DNA from: CAXXOK01 sp963678055
Lineage (GTDB): Bacteria; Bacillota; Clostridia; Christensenellales; Aristaeellaceae
Direction: 5' to 3'
DNA length: 64,000 nt
Assembly (NCBI GenBank): GCA_963678055.1
Contig: OY782679.1
Location: forward strand, 248,001-312,000
Below the pieces are notes generated by a model, which was not told where the DNA came from, did not search any database, and saw nothing but the letters and a program-made list of their open reading frames with translations. Below are positions 1 through 12,188 of this stretch, piece after piece (the stretch's first letter is position 1; each line of letters starts with the position of its first letter). The translations under genes and the position numbers were made by a program.

Positions 1-1105
1 GCTTGTTTACCTCTTGGTATTCGGCCAGCGAGTAGGTGATGTTCACGCCGGACCGCAGGAAAAAGCTGCCCACCAGCAAAATCACGAAGCCAATCAGGAT
101 GAAGTAACGGCTTTTGTGCTCAAACGCGCCGATTCTCGTCATCTTGGGTGCAAACGTGCGCTTGCGGGTTTTGTCCAATACGTTGTCAAACATTAGAATT
201 AACGCAGGCATCAGTGTAAGAATGCAGATCAGGCTGATGAGAACGCCCTTGGCCAGCACCAAACCTAAGTCCATGCCGATGGTAAAGCTCATCAGCGTCA
301 GGGCGAGCATCCCAATAATGGTGGTGATCGAGCTGCCGGAAATGGCGGTTACGCCGTGGCGCAGCGCGCGGCGCATGGCTTGTTCCTTGTTCTCTGCGGT
401 TTCTTTCTCCTGCCGGTAGCGGGAGAGCAGCATGATGGAATAGTCAATGGACAAACACACTTGCAAAATGGCCGCGATGGAATATGTAACATCGGATACG
501 CTGCCTAAGATGATGTTAGACCCCATATTTAATGCGATGGCTACGCCGACGGTGATGACGAACAAAACCGGCTCCATCCAGGATGTGCTCATTATGAACA
601 GAATCAGCAGTAAAATCACGCTGGCGATGATGATCAGCACCGGAACCCGCTCAAGGGCGGTGTTCCCGGCCGCGTTGCCGGAGACAAATATCGTGTCCCC
701 GTCAAACTGATCGGTAACACCGGCGACGATCGCCTTGCTCTCGGGGGTATAGCCCGGCGCATCGGTGGTGATCTCGTACAGGGTGTAAGGACCGTTGTTG
801 AATACTTCGGTCGAATCGTAGGATACGGTCAGTATGCCCTCGGACTGTGAAATCTGCTCGTATACCGCTTGTTTGCGGTCTTCGGGCAGGTTTTCAAAAA
901 GCAGGGTAAAGGTACTGGCCGGGGAAAACTCCTCGCTGATGACAGACGCGCCCTGCTTGGCGGGCGAGCTGTCGGGCAGATACTTGCTCAAATCGCCGTT
1001 GATGTCCACATGGGACATCAGTACGACGCTGACCACGGTCAGCACCGCGAATAGAATCAGAATCAGTTTGTGGTCTCGTACAATGTTGCGTGCTATGGTT
1101 TTCAT
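1..1105 (-). CDS. MMPL/RND-family transporter, N-terminal part (gene runs off the window)
   Basis: The reading frame begins at an ATG at 1105 preceded by AAGGAG eight bases upstream and is open to base 1, so the C-terminal portion is missing. The protein starts with a basic stretch and one membrane segment (about residues 12-30), then a soluble extracytoplasmic domain of about 140 residues, then a cluster of five membrane segments containing the SIDYSIML and RRALRHGV-type sequences typical of the MMPL (mycobacterial membrane protein large) branch of the RND superfamily. Family members are proton-driven exporters of lipids, drugs or peptides; the substrate here is unknown. It is divergent from a TetR regulator at 1309, with overlapping promoters between them, which is the usual arrangement for a repressor controlling an exporter. 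Family assignment is secure, substrate is not. Confidence 0.85.
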   Translation of the reverse strand, partial: MKTIARNIVRDHKLILILFAVLTVVSVVLMSHVDINGDLSKYLPDSSPAKQGASVISEEFSPASTFTLLFENLPEDRKQAVYEQISQSEGILTVSYDSTEVFNNGPYTLYEITTDAPGYTPESKAIVAGVTDQFDGDTIFVSGNAAGNTALERVPVLIIIASVILLLILFIMSTSWMEPVLFVITVGVAIALNMGSNIILGSVSDVTYSIAAILQVCLSIDYSIMLLSRYRQEKETAENKEQAMRRALRHGVTAISGSSITTIIGMLALTLMSFTIGMDLGLVLAKGVLISLICILTLMPALILMFDNVLDKTRKRTFAPKMTRIGAFEHKSRYFILIGFVILLVGSFFLRSGVNITYSLAEYQEVNK

Positions 1106-1133
1106 GGGTAGGCTCCTTTTGCGATAGTTAGGT

Positions 1134-1192
1134 GACACATGGTTGACAAACCGTGTCATCCTTATCATAATAACCATATGTGGACAAAACAA
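1134..1192. promoter_or_regulatory. Overlapping divergent promoters with imperfect operator-like inverted repeat
   Basis: On the plus strand TTGACA (1143-1148) is followed after 17 bases by CATAAT (1166-1171), pointing to the TetR gene. On the minus strand TTGTTT (complement of 1187-1192) is followed after 17 bases by TATGAT (complement of 1164-1169), pointing to the MMPL gene. The two -10 boxes share bases. An imperfect inverted repeat with arms GACAC (1134-1138) and GTGTC (1153-1157) and inner GGTT/AACC covers the plus-strand -35. It is a plausible binding site for the adjacent TetR protein; that link is inferred. Confidence 0.55.
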
Positions 1193-1308
1193 CCAACTGT
1201 TGCTTTGGGTTTGCTGTAAAACCGACAGATTGGGGCAAAGTGTCTACACCGGAGCAACACAGCACCCATTTGTTGCAAGTGTGAACCGAAAAAACGGGAG
1301 GCAAAGCC

Positions 1309-1866
1309 ATGTCTGAAAACCAACGCGTGCGTCTGTCCAAACAGCTGCTGCGGCAGAGCCTGATCAAGCTACTGGGCGAAAAAACCATCCATAAAATCTC
1401 CGTGCGCGAGATTTGCGAGCTGGCACAGGTCAACCGCTCGACCTTCTACAAATACTATGGCAGCCAGTACGACTTGTTCCACGATATGGAGAACGAAATT
1501 TTGGAACACGTCAACAACTACCTGCATGACGGACCCGCAACCACGCCGGGCGACCTGTCGCAGATTACCAAACTGATGGGTTTCGTCGCCGACAATGCGG
1601 AGCTGTGCCGCATCATCATCAACCAGAACGTTGATCCCCAGTTTCCCGAAGCGTTGGTGAACCTGCCAATGCTGCGCCAGTGGATCGACACGCACTTCCG
1701 CCCCGAGTACTCCAAAACTGAGATGGAATACGTGTACGGGTTGGTGGTCAACGGCGGGTTCTCCGTTATCCGTATGTGGCTTAACAAGGAAAATCCCGAG
1801 CCGCCGATCGTGATTGCGCAGGTTCTCTGGTCCACGATTGCCAAGCTGTTCCCCGCGGCGGTGTAA
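1309..1866 (+). CDS. TetR/AcrR-family transcriptional regulator
   Basis: This 185-residue protein has an N-terminal helix-turn-helix of the TetR type at about residues 8-55, with the recognisable segments ISVREICELAQV and RSTFYKYYGSQYDLF. The C-terminal two thirds is helical and would be the ligand-binding and dimerisation part; its pattern resembles the TetR_C domain common in clostridial regulators. The start is the ATG at 1309 behind GGGAGG. Its position, divergent to the MMPL transporter and next to shared promoters, suggests it represses that exporter and perhaps itself. The inducer cannot be read from the sequence. Confidence 0.88.
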   Translation: MSENQRVRLSKQLLRQSLIKLLGEKTIHKISVREICELAQVNRSTFYKYYGSQYDLFHDMENEILEHVNNYLHDGPATTPGDLSQITKLMGFVADNAELCRIIINQNVDPQFPEALVNLPMLRQWIDTHFRPEYSKTEMEYVYGLVVNGGFSVIRMWLNKENPEPPIVIAQVLWSTIAKLFPAAV

Positions 1867-1883
1867 ATCTCGCTGCGCGTATG

Positions 1884-1903
1884 CTATACTATGGATAGTA
1901 TAG
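1884..1903. repeat. Perfect 9-bp inverted repeat between tetR and the secreted-protein genes
   Basis: Two 9-base arms, CTATACTAT and ATAGTATAG, are exact reverse complements separated by GG. The AT-rich arms and lack of a following T-run argue against a terminator. The site lies 18 bases after the TetR stop and 160 bases before the next gene, so it could be an operator overlapping a TATACT -10 element (1885-1890). Function is not established. Confidence 0.4.
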
Positions 1904-2062
1904 ATAACACATACGGGGAAAACGGTCTATTGCTATCGATGCAACTGGGTGGTTGCGTACGGCCATACCCGCTGCTTAACCAGAATAGAAACAAGCCGCT
2001 GCCGAAGCCTATAGGCAATCCCCGCAACGCCCCGCGAAGGAAGCTGCAAGGAGGAATAGAGT

Positions 2063-2641
2063 ATGCGCATACGAAATCTTGTCGGCCTGTCGCTTGCGCT
2101 GGTGCTGCTTTTCAGCATTGCCACCGCGACCGATGCCCCGCAACCCGTTGATCCAGCGGACACGAACGTTACATTCCCCAACGGACTTACTTGGCATGCC
2201 ACCCTTGACGATATGCAACGGGTGCAGGGCGTGGACAACATAAACGACTTCCTATTATATGCAGCCGGGGACGTGCAGGAGTATTGGTTTGCAAATCCGG
2301 AGGCCTTACCGTTCCCGGTTGGAACGTATTATGTCTTTATCATGAACCAGCTGGCTTGCCATGGGATTGATTACGGGGTATACGAGGCGGAGGCTGAAGC
2401 GGAGATCATTAGTGACCTGACGGAAATCTATGGCACACCGGCGCAGCCGGTAGTGGAGCAGGTTGTCAATATGTTTAACGCCTATAAACCGGAGGCATTT
2501 CCGCCGGATCTCCTATATTCTGCACTGGGATGGATGGCAAGCGATAGTACAGCCGTCTATTATATGAACATTACCGATGAAATGTACGTTTTTTACGCCA
2601 ACGAAGGCAGGCTGTTTACCGCAGACGACCCGGCTGATTAA
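2063..2641 (+). CDS. Secreted protein of unknown function, paralogue of the next gene
   Basis: The 192-residue product has a signal peptide: two arginines, a hydrophobic core LVGLSLALVLLFSIATAT, then an acidic, Asp/Pro-rich mature region. No catalytic motif or known domain is recognised. The segment NGLTWHATLDDMQRVQGV near residues 40-57 has the same frame as GGITWNTTPEQMLAAEGV in the following protein, so the two share a small extracellular domain. The start ATG follows AAGGAGGAATAG. The gene is followed 28 bases later by its paralogue and the two are probably co-transcribed. Confidence 0.7.
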   Translation: MRIRNLVGLSLALVLLFSIATATDAPQPVDPADTNVTFPNGLTWHATLDDMQRVQGVDNINDFLLYAAGDVQEYWFANPEALPFPVGTYYVFIMNQLACHGIDYGVYEAEAEAEIISDLTEIYGTPAQPVVEQVVNMFNAYKPEAFPPDLLYSALGWMASDSTAVYYMNITDEMYVFYANEGRLFTADDPAD

Positions 2642-2669
2642 ACGCACAAGCTGGAAGGAGCACCAAACG

Positions 2670-3191
2670 ATGACCCAAACGAAGCATCGAACCCTATGGA
2701 GCGTGTTTGCGCTCGTGTTAGTGTTGGCGGTTGTCAGCACTGCCGCTGCCGACACGGCGTTTTCATTCCGTGGTGGCATTACCTGGAACACGACGCCGGA
2801 ACAAATGCTCGCCGCCGAAGGGGTGACAAGTGACGGCTATACGCAGCAGGAAGAAAACGGTCACTCGTTTTTCTATATAAAAGGAAAGAACGCGTTTTAT
2901 GTCTACCGCGATCAGCAGCTGCTGCAGGCCTACACGACACAGTCGGCTGATGCCTATGCCGGTCTTTTGGAAAGCCGAACTGCGCAGCTGGGCGCGCCGG
3001 TGGCGTTTTCGGCGGATCAAATCAGCGCACTGATCAATGCACTCAACGGTGCAGGCACCATGATCCCGCAGGAAATTACAAATCTTGCTGCCTGGTACAT
3101 GCCGGATGGCACCCTGGCAGCGCTGTTTATGCTCGGCGGAAAAGTCTGCATGACCTATTTTAATGAGCAGGCCATCGCTGGCGGTCGATAA
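2670..3191 (+). CDS. Secreted protein of unknown function, paralogue of the previous gene
   Basis: The 173-residue protein begins at the ATG at 2670 behind GGAAGGAG; an upstream in-frame ATG at 2577 lies inside the preceding gene and has no ribosome binding site. The signal peptide has hydrophobic core VFALVLVLAVVSTAAA with a likely cleavage after AAA. The mature part contains the GITWNTTPEQM motif shared with the upstream protein and ends with a short beta-rich region. It has no recognisable enzyme signature. A rho-independent terminator lies 48 bases after the stop codon. Confidence 0.7.
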   Translation: MTQTKHRTLWSVFALVLVLAVVSTAAADTAFSFRGGITWNTTPEQMLAAEGVTSDGYTQQEENGHSFFYIKGKNAFYVYRDQQLLQAYTTQSADAYAGLLESRTAQLGAPVAFSADQISALINALNGAGTMIPQEITNLAAWYMPDGTLAALFMLGGKVCMTYFNEQAIAGGR

Positions 3192-3238
3192 TTTTAGGCG
3201 CATTCATACACCCACAGAAGTCTCCTGAAAAAGAATTT

Positions 3239-3264
3239 CGGGCCTGGTATGCAGGCCCGTTTTC
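3239..3264 (+). terminator. Rho-independent terminator of the secreted-protein pair
   Basis: An 8-bp perfect stem, CGGGCCTG (3239-3246) with CAGGCCCG (3252-3259), has a 5-base loop and is followed by TTTT. It separates the secreted-protein genes from the rRNA promoter. Confidence 0.85.
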
Positions 3265-3343
3265 ATTACACTATATATGGTGTATATACGGCGGTGATAT
3301 CTACAAGTTGCGAAAATTCGTGTGAAAAGTGTGAAATTAAAGG

Positions 3344-3372
3344 TTGACATTAGGGCATCCATTTGTTATCAT
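3344..3372 (+). promoter_or_regulatory. rRNA operon promoter
   Basis: TTGACA (3344-3349) and TATCAT (3367-3372) are separated by 17 bases, about 128 bases before the 16S 5' end. The AT-rich stretch just upstream (3280-3343) would serve as an UP-element. The leader 3373-3499 holds no gene and is presumably antitermination and processing sequence. Confidence 0.8.
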
Positions 3373-3499
3373 AGATAAGCTCGCTTAAGAGCGCGAACCT
3401 TGAAAAAGATACAGAGAAGAAAGAAGAAAGAACGCAACGCAGTCAATAGAATTTGAGTGCAAAAAGCATAGCCAAGCTAAGCTTTTGAGCTAAAAGGAT

Positions 3500-5407
<1,908 letters not shown>

Positions 5408-5483
5408 GGGGGTTTAGCTCAGCTGGGAGAGCGCCTGCTTTGCAAGCAGGAGGTCAGCGGTTCGATCCCGCTAATCTCCACCA
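5408..5483 (+). tRNA. tRNA-Ala (anticodon TGC)
   Basis: The 76-base cloverleaf has acceptor GGGGGTT pairing with AATCTCC (two G-U pairs), anticodon stem CCTGC/GCAGG around TTTGCAA, and an encoded CCA end at 5481-5483. It lies in the usual place in the 16S-23S spacer. Confidence 0.96.
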
Positions 5484-5486
5484 CAT

Positions 5487-5563
5487 GGATTGCTAGCTCA
5501 GCCGGTTAGAGCACTCGCCTGATAAGCGAGAGGTCGGTGGTTCGAGTCCACTGCAATCCACCA
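5487..5563 (+). tRNA. tRNA-Ile (anticodon GAT)
   Basis: The 77-base cloverleaf has acceptor GGATTGC pairing with GCAATCC, anticodon stem CTCGC/GCGAG around CTGATAA, T-loop GGTTCGAGTCC and an encoded CCA (5561-5563). It starts 3 bases after tRNA-Ala. Confidence 0.96.
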
Positions 5564-5763
5564 GGCCGCAGTGCGGCTACCAAATGGGTTTACAGTTTCC
5601 TTATAGGAAGCAGCTTACCCACCTTGCACCTTGACAATTGCATACGGAGGAAACGAACGAAGCTCTGGCAACAGAGTGGAGAACGTTTCAAAACAAGAGA
5701 TGAGAAAAAAGAGATCATTTCTGTTCAGTAGACGGAAACGTCAAAAGAAAGAATGGTCTTAGG

Positions 5764-8684
<2,921 letters not shown>

Positions 8685-8898
8685 AACCTAAGACCAGCAT
8701 TGGAAATGATCTCATAGACTCACTCACAATCCTCCGTATGCAGTTGTCAGGGCGCAGCCTGAGGCGAGGAAGTATCCTCTCCCCGGGGACAACCCCTGTA
8801 TGAATCCGGATCCCGATGTTTCGTGTATCCTTACCCCGTACAAACATCCCGATCCGTGTTCACCGCCTGTAACACAGGCACTTGAATTCGTTCACCCT

Positions 8899-9015
8899 TT
8901 GCGGTGGCAATAGCCTGAGGGATCCACCTGTTCCCATACCGAACACAGAAGTTAAGCCTCAGCACGTCGATGGTACTTGGCTGGAGACGGCCCGGGAGAG
9001 TAGATCGTCGCCGCA
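8899..9015 (+). rRNA. rrf: 5S ribosomal RNA
   Basis: The roughly 117-base gene contains the conserved GATCCACCTGTTCCCATACCG-like loop region and GAAGTTAAGC, with terminal stem TTTGCGGTGG-like sequence pairing with GTCGCCGCA. It is 215 bases downstream of 23S. Ends are accurate to a few bases. Confidence 0.95.
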
Positions 9016-9026
9016 TTCCAATTAAA

Positions 9027-9058
9027 CATCAATCCTGAATGTAAGTTCGGGATTGATG
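9027..9058 (+). other. Hairpin between 5S rRNA and tRNA-Asn
   Basis: CATCAATCC (9027-9035) is complementary to GGATTGATG (9050-9058) around a 14-base loop. Without a following T-run it is more likely a processing structure that frees 5S and tRNA-Asn from the precursor than a terminator. Confidence 0.55.
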
Positions 9059-9065
9059 TATATAA

Positions 9066-9140
<75 letters not shown>

Positions 9141-9142
9141 TC

Positions 9143-9181
9143 GTCGTCGCGGACAGCATATCGTCCGCGGCGACTTTTTTG
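9143..9181 (+). terminator. Rho-independent terminator of the rRNA operon
   Basis: A 12-bp stem, GTCGTCGCGGAC (9143-9154) with GTCCGCGGCGAC (9163-9174) and one G-U pair, is followed directly by TTTTTT. Confidence 0.93.
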
Positions 9182-9335
9182 TTGCATGAAAAGCTACCGA
9201 CTCATTCATGCCGTGGCTCCTCCTCTCGCCTCGAAACAGGGTTTTTAGCGGATGAACGTGGTCGATAAAGAACAAACAGGTAACGCGTTATAGTTAAATG
9301 GTTTATATGGAAGATTCTAGCCTGTCATCTACTTA

Positions 9336-9364
9336 TTGCATATTGTGTTCTGTTTCAATATAAT
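9336..9364 (+). promoter_or_regulatory. Promoter of the SEFIR-like island
   Basis: TTGCAT (9336-9341), a 17-base spacer and a consensus TATAAT (9359-9364) lie 90 bases before the first gene of the AT-rich island. The rest of 9182-9453 contains nothing else I can assign. Confidence 0.7.
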
Positions 9365-9453
9365 AGATTTAAGTCAAGCGTTTAAACACAAAAGCAGAGA
9401 ATGAAGCTGATCATTGAAAAGAACTGTTTCATTAACAATTGGAGGCGTATTCA

Positions 9454-10428
9454 ATGCAAAGAAGCAATCCAAAAGTATTTGTAAGTTATAGTTGGGATTC
9501 TAGAGAACACCAACACTGGGTTATACGGTTGACAAACGCTTTGCGTAAAAATGGTGTCGATGCCTCAATGGATGCTTTCATTACCCAAGCGGGCACAGTA
9601 AATCTGAATATGATGATGATCTCACAGATAAAGAGCTGTGATTATATCATCGTTGTGTTAACAGAGAACTATGCTTTAAAGGCAGATGAAATTCAAGGTG
9701 GCGTTGGTTATGAAACAATATTAACTGCATCTTATATTCAAGAAAACCCGAATAAACTCATTCCTATAATGAGGCATAATGGAGACTATTTAAAAGTCTT
9801 TCCTTTTCATCTTAAAGGGGAATACTCGATTGATTTTTCCTGTGACGAGGATTTTGATGACAGGCTAGAAGAATTACTATATAAAATACTCAATACACCT
9901 TTATATGAAGTTGAACCTTTAGGTAAAGTTCCTGACCTTAAACCTAAGGCAATAAGCGAGCTTCGTAATACAGCACCAGACAATTCTGTAATTCCCAAAT
10001 TAAAGAAAATTACTGACATAGAAAAAAGTCGATTTTTGCAAGATACATATCACCAGATGGAGACGAAATTTAGAAACCTTTTCGAGCAAACAAAAGCAGC
10101 TAACATTGAGTTTGACTATACTTACGAACCGCTTACAAAACGAAAAGCCATTTTTAAGGCATATGTTAATGGGAATATTCGAACAGGATTGAAAATTTGG
10201 TATGGTAGTTTGATGAGTTCTTTAGACGGAATATATCTTGAATACGGTGCAAATATAGATGAGAGTAACGATCATTCGTTTAATGAATGGATATTATGCG
10301 AAGTGAAGGATAATACGCTTCGGTTAAAACAGACAATGAGTATATTTGGCAACAATGATAAGAACGACATTGACTCAATTGTTCGGGAAATCTGGGTTAA
10401 TCAAATTAAAAACAGGCTAGAAAGATAA
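9454..10428 (+). CDS. SEFIR/TIR-domain protein, probable defence effector
   Basis: The start is the ATG at 9454, eight bases after GGAGG; the TTG at 9439 upstream overlaps that site and is unlikely. The 324-residue protein opens with VFVSYSWDSREHQHWVIRLTNAL-type sequence (about residues 6-30), followed by a VDASMDAF strand and DYIIVVLTENYALKAD, the arrangement of the SEFIR branch of the TIR superfamily (domain about residues 5-140). The C-terminal 170 residues are not recognised. Bacterial SEFIR and TIR proteins often act as NAD-consuming or signalling effectors in phage defence. It is AT-rich compared with its surroundings and sits directly after the rRNA operon, with two small genes downstream on the same strand, which suggests horizontal acquisition. 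Confidence 0.72.
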   Translation: MQRSNPKVFVSYSWDSREHQHWVIRLTNALRKNGVDASMDAFITQAGTVNLNMMMISQIKSCDYIIVVLTENYALKADEIQGGVGYETILTASYIQENPNKLIPIMRHNGDYLKVFPFHLKGEYSIDFSCDEDFDDRLEELLYKILNTPLYEVEPLGKVPDLKPKAISELRNTAPDNSVIPKLKKITDIEKSRFLQDTYHQMETKFRNLFEQTKAANIEFDYTYEPLTKRKAIFKAYVNGNIRTGLKIWYGSLMSSLDGIYLEYGANIDESNDHSFNEWILCEVKDNTLRLKQTMSIFGNNDKNDIDSIVREIWVNQIKNRLER

Positions 10429-10452
10429 AGCATAACAAGGGGATGAGTAATT

Positions 10453-10860
10453 GTGGAGTTTACATATGAAAATATAATAAAGGCTATAACGGGAGATGTT
10501 TTCTTTTGGAATGATACAGTAAAGCAACTTGAGAGCCTTATGCCTATTTCTGAGGTGGAAATTGCGTATCCAAAGGCTATTTTCGATGATAATAAAAAAG
10601 AGGATAGAGTATTTCTCTTTACGCCGGAAGCAATCTATGATTTAAGGGTTGAGGATACTCGTGCTTATAGGTTAACTGTTTTAAGAGTTAAGGATATTGT
10701 AAAGATAGATTTAGAAGTTCAAGGAAAGAAAGAGGCCAGACTACAGATTCAACTACAAGATGAGAAAATTGAATTATCAAGCTCGGATAGCACTGATGAG
10801 TATCTAACTTATCAATTTACTGATACTATTATTAAAATAGCGAGGATGTACACGAATTAA
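10453..10860 (+). CDS. Small hypothetical protein in the SEFIR island
   Basis: This 135-residue protein starts at a GTG (10453) preceded by AAGGGGATG at suitable spacing, 24 bases after the SEFIR gene. It is soluble and mixed alpha/beta, with a run of alternating hydrophobic strands (VFLFTPEAIYDL, YRLTVLRVKDIVKIDLEV, ARLQIQLQDEKIEL) followed by a C-terminal helix. That strand-strand-helix order recalls bacterial PH-like domains, but I cannot assign a family. Co-orientation and close spacing make it a likely partner or regulator of the SEFIR protein. Its base composition is as AT-rich as its neighbour. Confidence 0.6.
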   Translation: MEFTYENIIKAITGDVFFWNDTVKQLESLMPISEVEIAYPKAIFDDNKKEDRVFLFTPEAIYDLRVEDTRAYRLTVLRVKDIVKIDLEVQGKKEARLQIQLQDEKIELSSSDSTDEYLTYQFTDTIIKIARMYTN

Positions 10861-10927
10861 AATCCGAGCGTAAAATGATTCGAAATGAAGGCGTGTAATA
10901 GCCATATAAAATGGAGGCAACTAGTTT

Positions 10928-11215
10928 ATGACAAAAGAACAAGAGATAATGGCGTTTCTACACGAGAAAGTGTTTGATCCAGTTCTTAATGCGCCCAATG
11001 CTTCAAAAGAACTTAAAAGCGGAATTAGGTTGACGATTTATCGCATGAGTCAACGTGATGCGCTGGGAATGGTGAGCTATTTCTGGGCAGCTGTTAAAGG
11101 AACCGATCGAAGTGTGCGGTTTGCAGATCTTATGAAGCAGGAAGGCTTTGATCGTTTTGAGGAAGCGCTTGAAGAATTTAGAGTAATATTTAATGACAAA
11201 TGGATTAGAAGTTAA
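10928..11215 (+). CDS. Small hypothetical helical protein in the SEFIR island
   Basis: A 95-residue protein begins at the ATG at 10928 behind AATGGAGG. It is mostly helical and charged, with segments EQEIMAFLHEKVFDPVLN and RFEEALEEFRVIFNDKW, and has no signal peptide or membrane segment. I do not recognise a family. It is separated by 67 bases from the previous gene and may be its third operon member. AT-rich composition again differs from the 55 percent GC genes after 11405. Confidence 0.6.
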   Translation: MTKEQEIMAFLHEKVFDPVLNAPNASKELKSGIRLTIYRMSQRDALGMVSYFWAAVKGTDRSVRFADLMKQEGFDRFEEALEEFRVIFNDKWIRS

Positions 11216-11239
11216 TATTGTTTTGTGTAATACAAAGTA

Positions 11240-11316
11240 GTAAGAACGATAGGAGGATGCCAGTAAAGTATGCATCACCTTGCACACCCATCCCATCTAT
11301 GCTATTGTGTTCTTAC
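11240..11316. repeat. Long-range inverted repeat at the right edge of the AT-rich island
   Basis: GTAAGAAC (11240-11247) and GTTCTTAC (11309-11316) are exact reverse complements, with additional GATAG/CTAT-like pairing inside. No transposase or attachment repeat accompanies them. They could be the ends of a small non-coding element or a transcript hairpin. Confidence 0.3.
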
Positions 11317-11404
11317 GGAAAACTCGTTTCAAAAGTGAAAAAACAACGTACGATGAACAGTATACGACCGATAACTTTCTAAATTGAAAGGAAGGAAGAT
11401 ACGA

Positions 11405-12103
11405 ATGAAAAAAATAACGGCGATTGTTTTGTGTTTGCTGATCGGCTTGATGGCTGTACCTGCGATGGCCGCGGGGAAGCTGGATGTATCCCAGGAAAAC
11501 TTTTGGGTGATCGACAGTTACTCGCAGTACGGCTATACCTATGCGCGGATTGACAACGTGGGCGATAAGCCCATCAAGGTTAACGCCGGCGTGCTGGAAA
11601 TTTTCGATGCAAACGGCGACCCGATTACCTCGTCTGACTATTTGAATGTATTCGCCGAATACCTGGAACCGGGCGAGTACACCTACGCCACCATTTATGC
11701 CCAGATTGAGGATGTAGCGGCGGACGCGGTGGACGATTATTTCCTGACCATTACCGGCAAGAGCGACAGGGACTATGTGTCGGTGCGCCTGCCCGTGACC
11801 ACGGACTACAAAGAGGGCGTGGAGGAATGGTATTCCACCTACAATTACATGTACGCGACCGTGACCAACAACACCGACCAGCCCATTTACGATGTGGAAA
11901 CGGTGCTGGTGCTGCTGGATGAAGGCGGCAACATCCTGTACATGGCTGATGCCAGTATGTACAGCGATAAAGCCATCATGCCGGGCAGCTCCATTCAGAT
12001 CAAAGAATATGTTGACAGCGATTTTATTGCCCTGTACGAGGCCAACGGCTTAACCCCGGCTTCTGTGGATGCAATCGCCTTTGTGAACGTAGCACAGGAG
12101 TAA
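11405..12103 (+). CDS. Secreted protein with two tandem beta-sandwich (FxLYD-like) repeats
   Basis: The start is the ATG at 11405 behind GAAAGGAAGG; the GTG at 11384 lacks a site. The 232-residue product has a signal peptide (KKITAIVLCLLIGLMAVPAMA, cleavage after AMA). The mature protein has two similar beta-rich halves: YTYARIDNVGDKPIKVNAGVLEIFDANGD and MYATVTNNTDQPIYDVETVLVLLDEGG. This pattern of tyrosine-rich strands followed by N(V/T)-G/T-D-P-I and a gain of a new strand is typical of extracellular FxLYD-type domains. Role is unknown; it is probably anchored or released at the cell surface. A bidirectional terminator follows. Confidence 0.72.
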   Translation: MKKITAIVLCLLIGLMAVPAMAAGKLDVSQENFWVIDSYSQYGYTYARIDNVGDKPIKVNAGVLEIFDANGDPITSSDYLNVFAEYLEPGEYTYATIYAQIEDVAADAVDDYFLTITGKSDRDYVSVRLPVTTDYKEGVEEWYSTYNYMYATVTNNTDQPIYDVETVLVLLDEGGNILYMADASMYSDKAIMPGSSIQIKEYVDSDFIALYEANGLTPASVDAIAFVNVAQE

Positions 12104-12123
12104 CCCAAAGGGACTTTCGTACA

Positions 12124-12161
12124 AACAACCACCCCATGGCAGCTGCCATGGGGTGGTTGTT
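12124..12161. terminator. Bidirectional terminator between convergent genes
   Basis: A perfectly palindromic 38-base sequence, with core CCACCCCATGGCAG and its complement, carries AACAA at the left and TTGTT at the right edge. It ends both the secreted-protein gene (plus) and the 11-gene operon (minus). Confidence 0.9.
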
Positions 12162-12188
12162 ACTATGTAGCGCGTGAAACCGAAAGAC

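Noticed and set aside
11257..11340. Short peptide frames beginning at ATG 11257 or 11270
   Set aside because: The AGGAGG site is directly against or too far from these ATGs and the peptides have no features; not supported.
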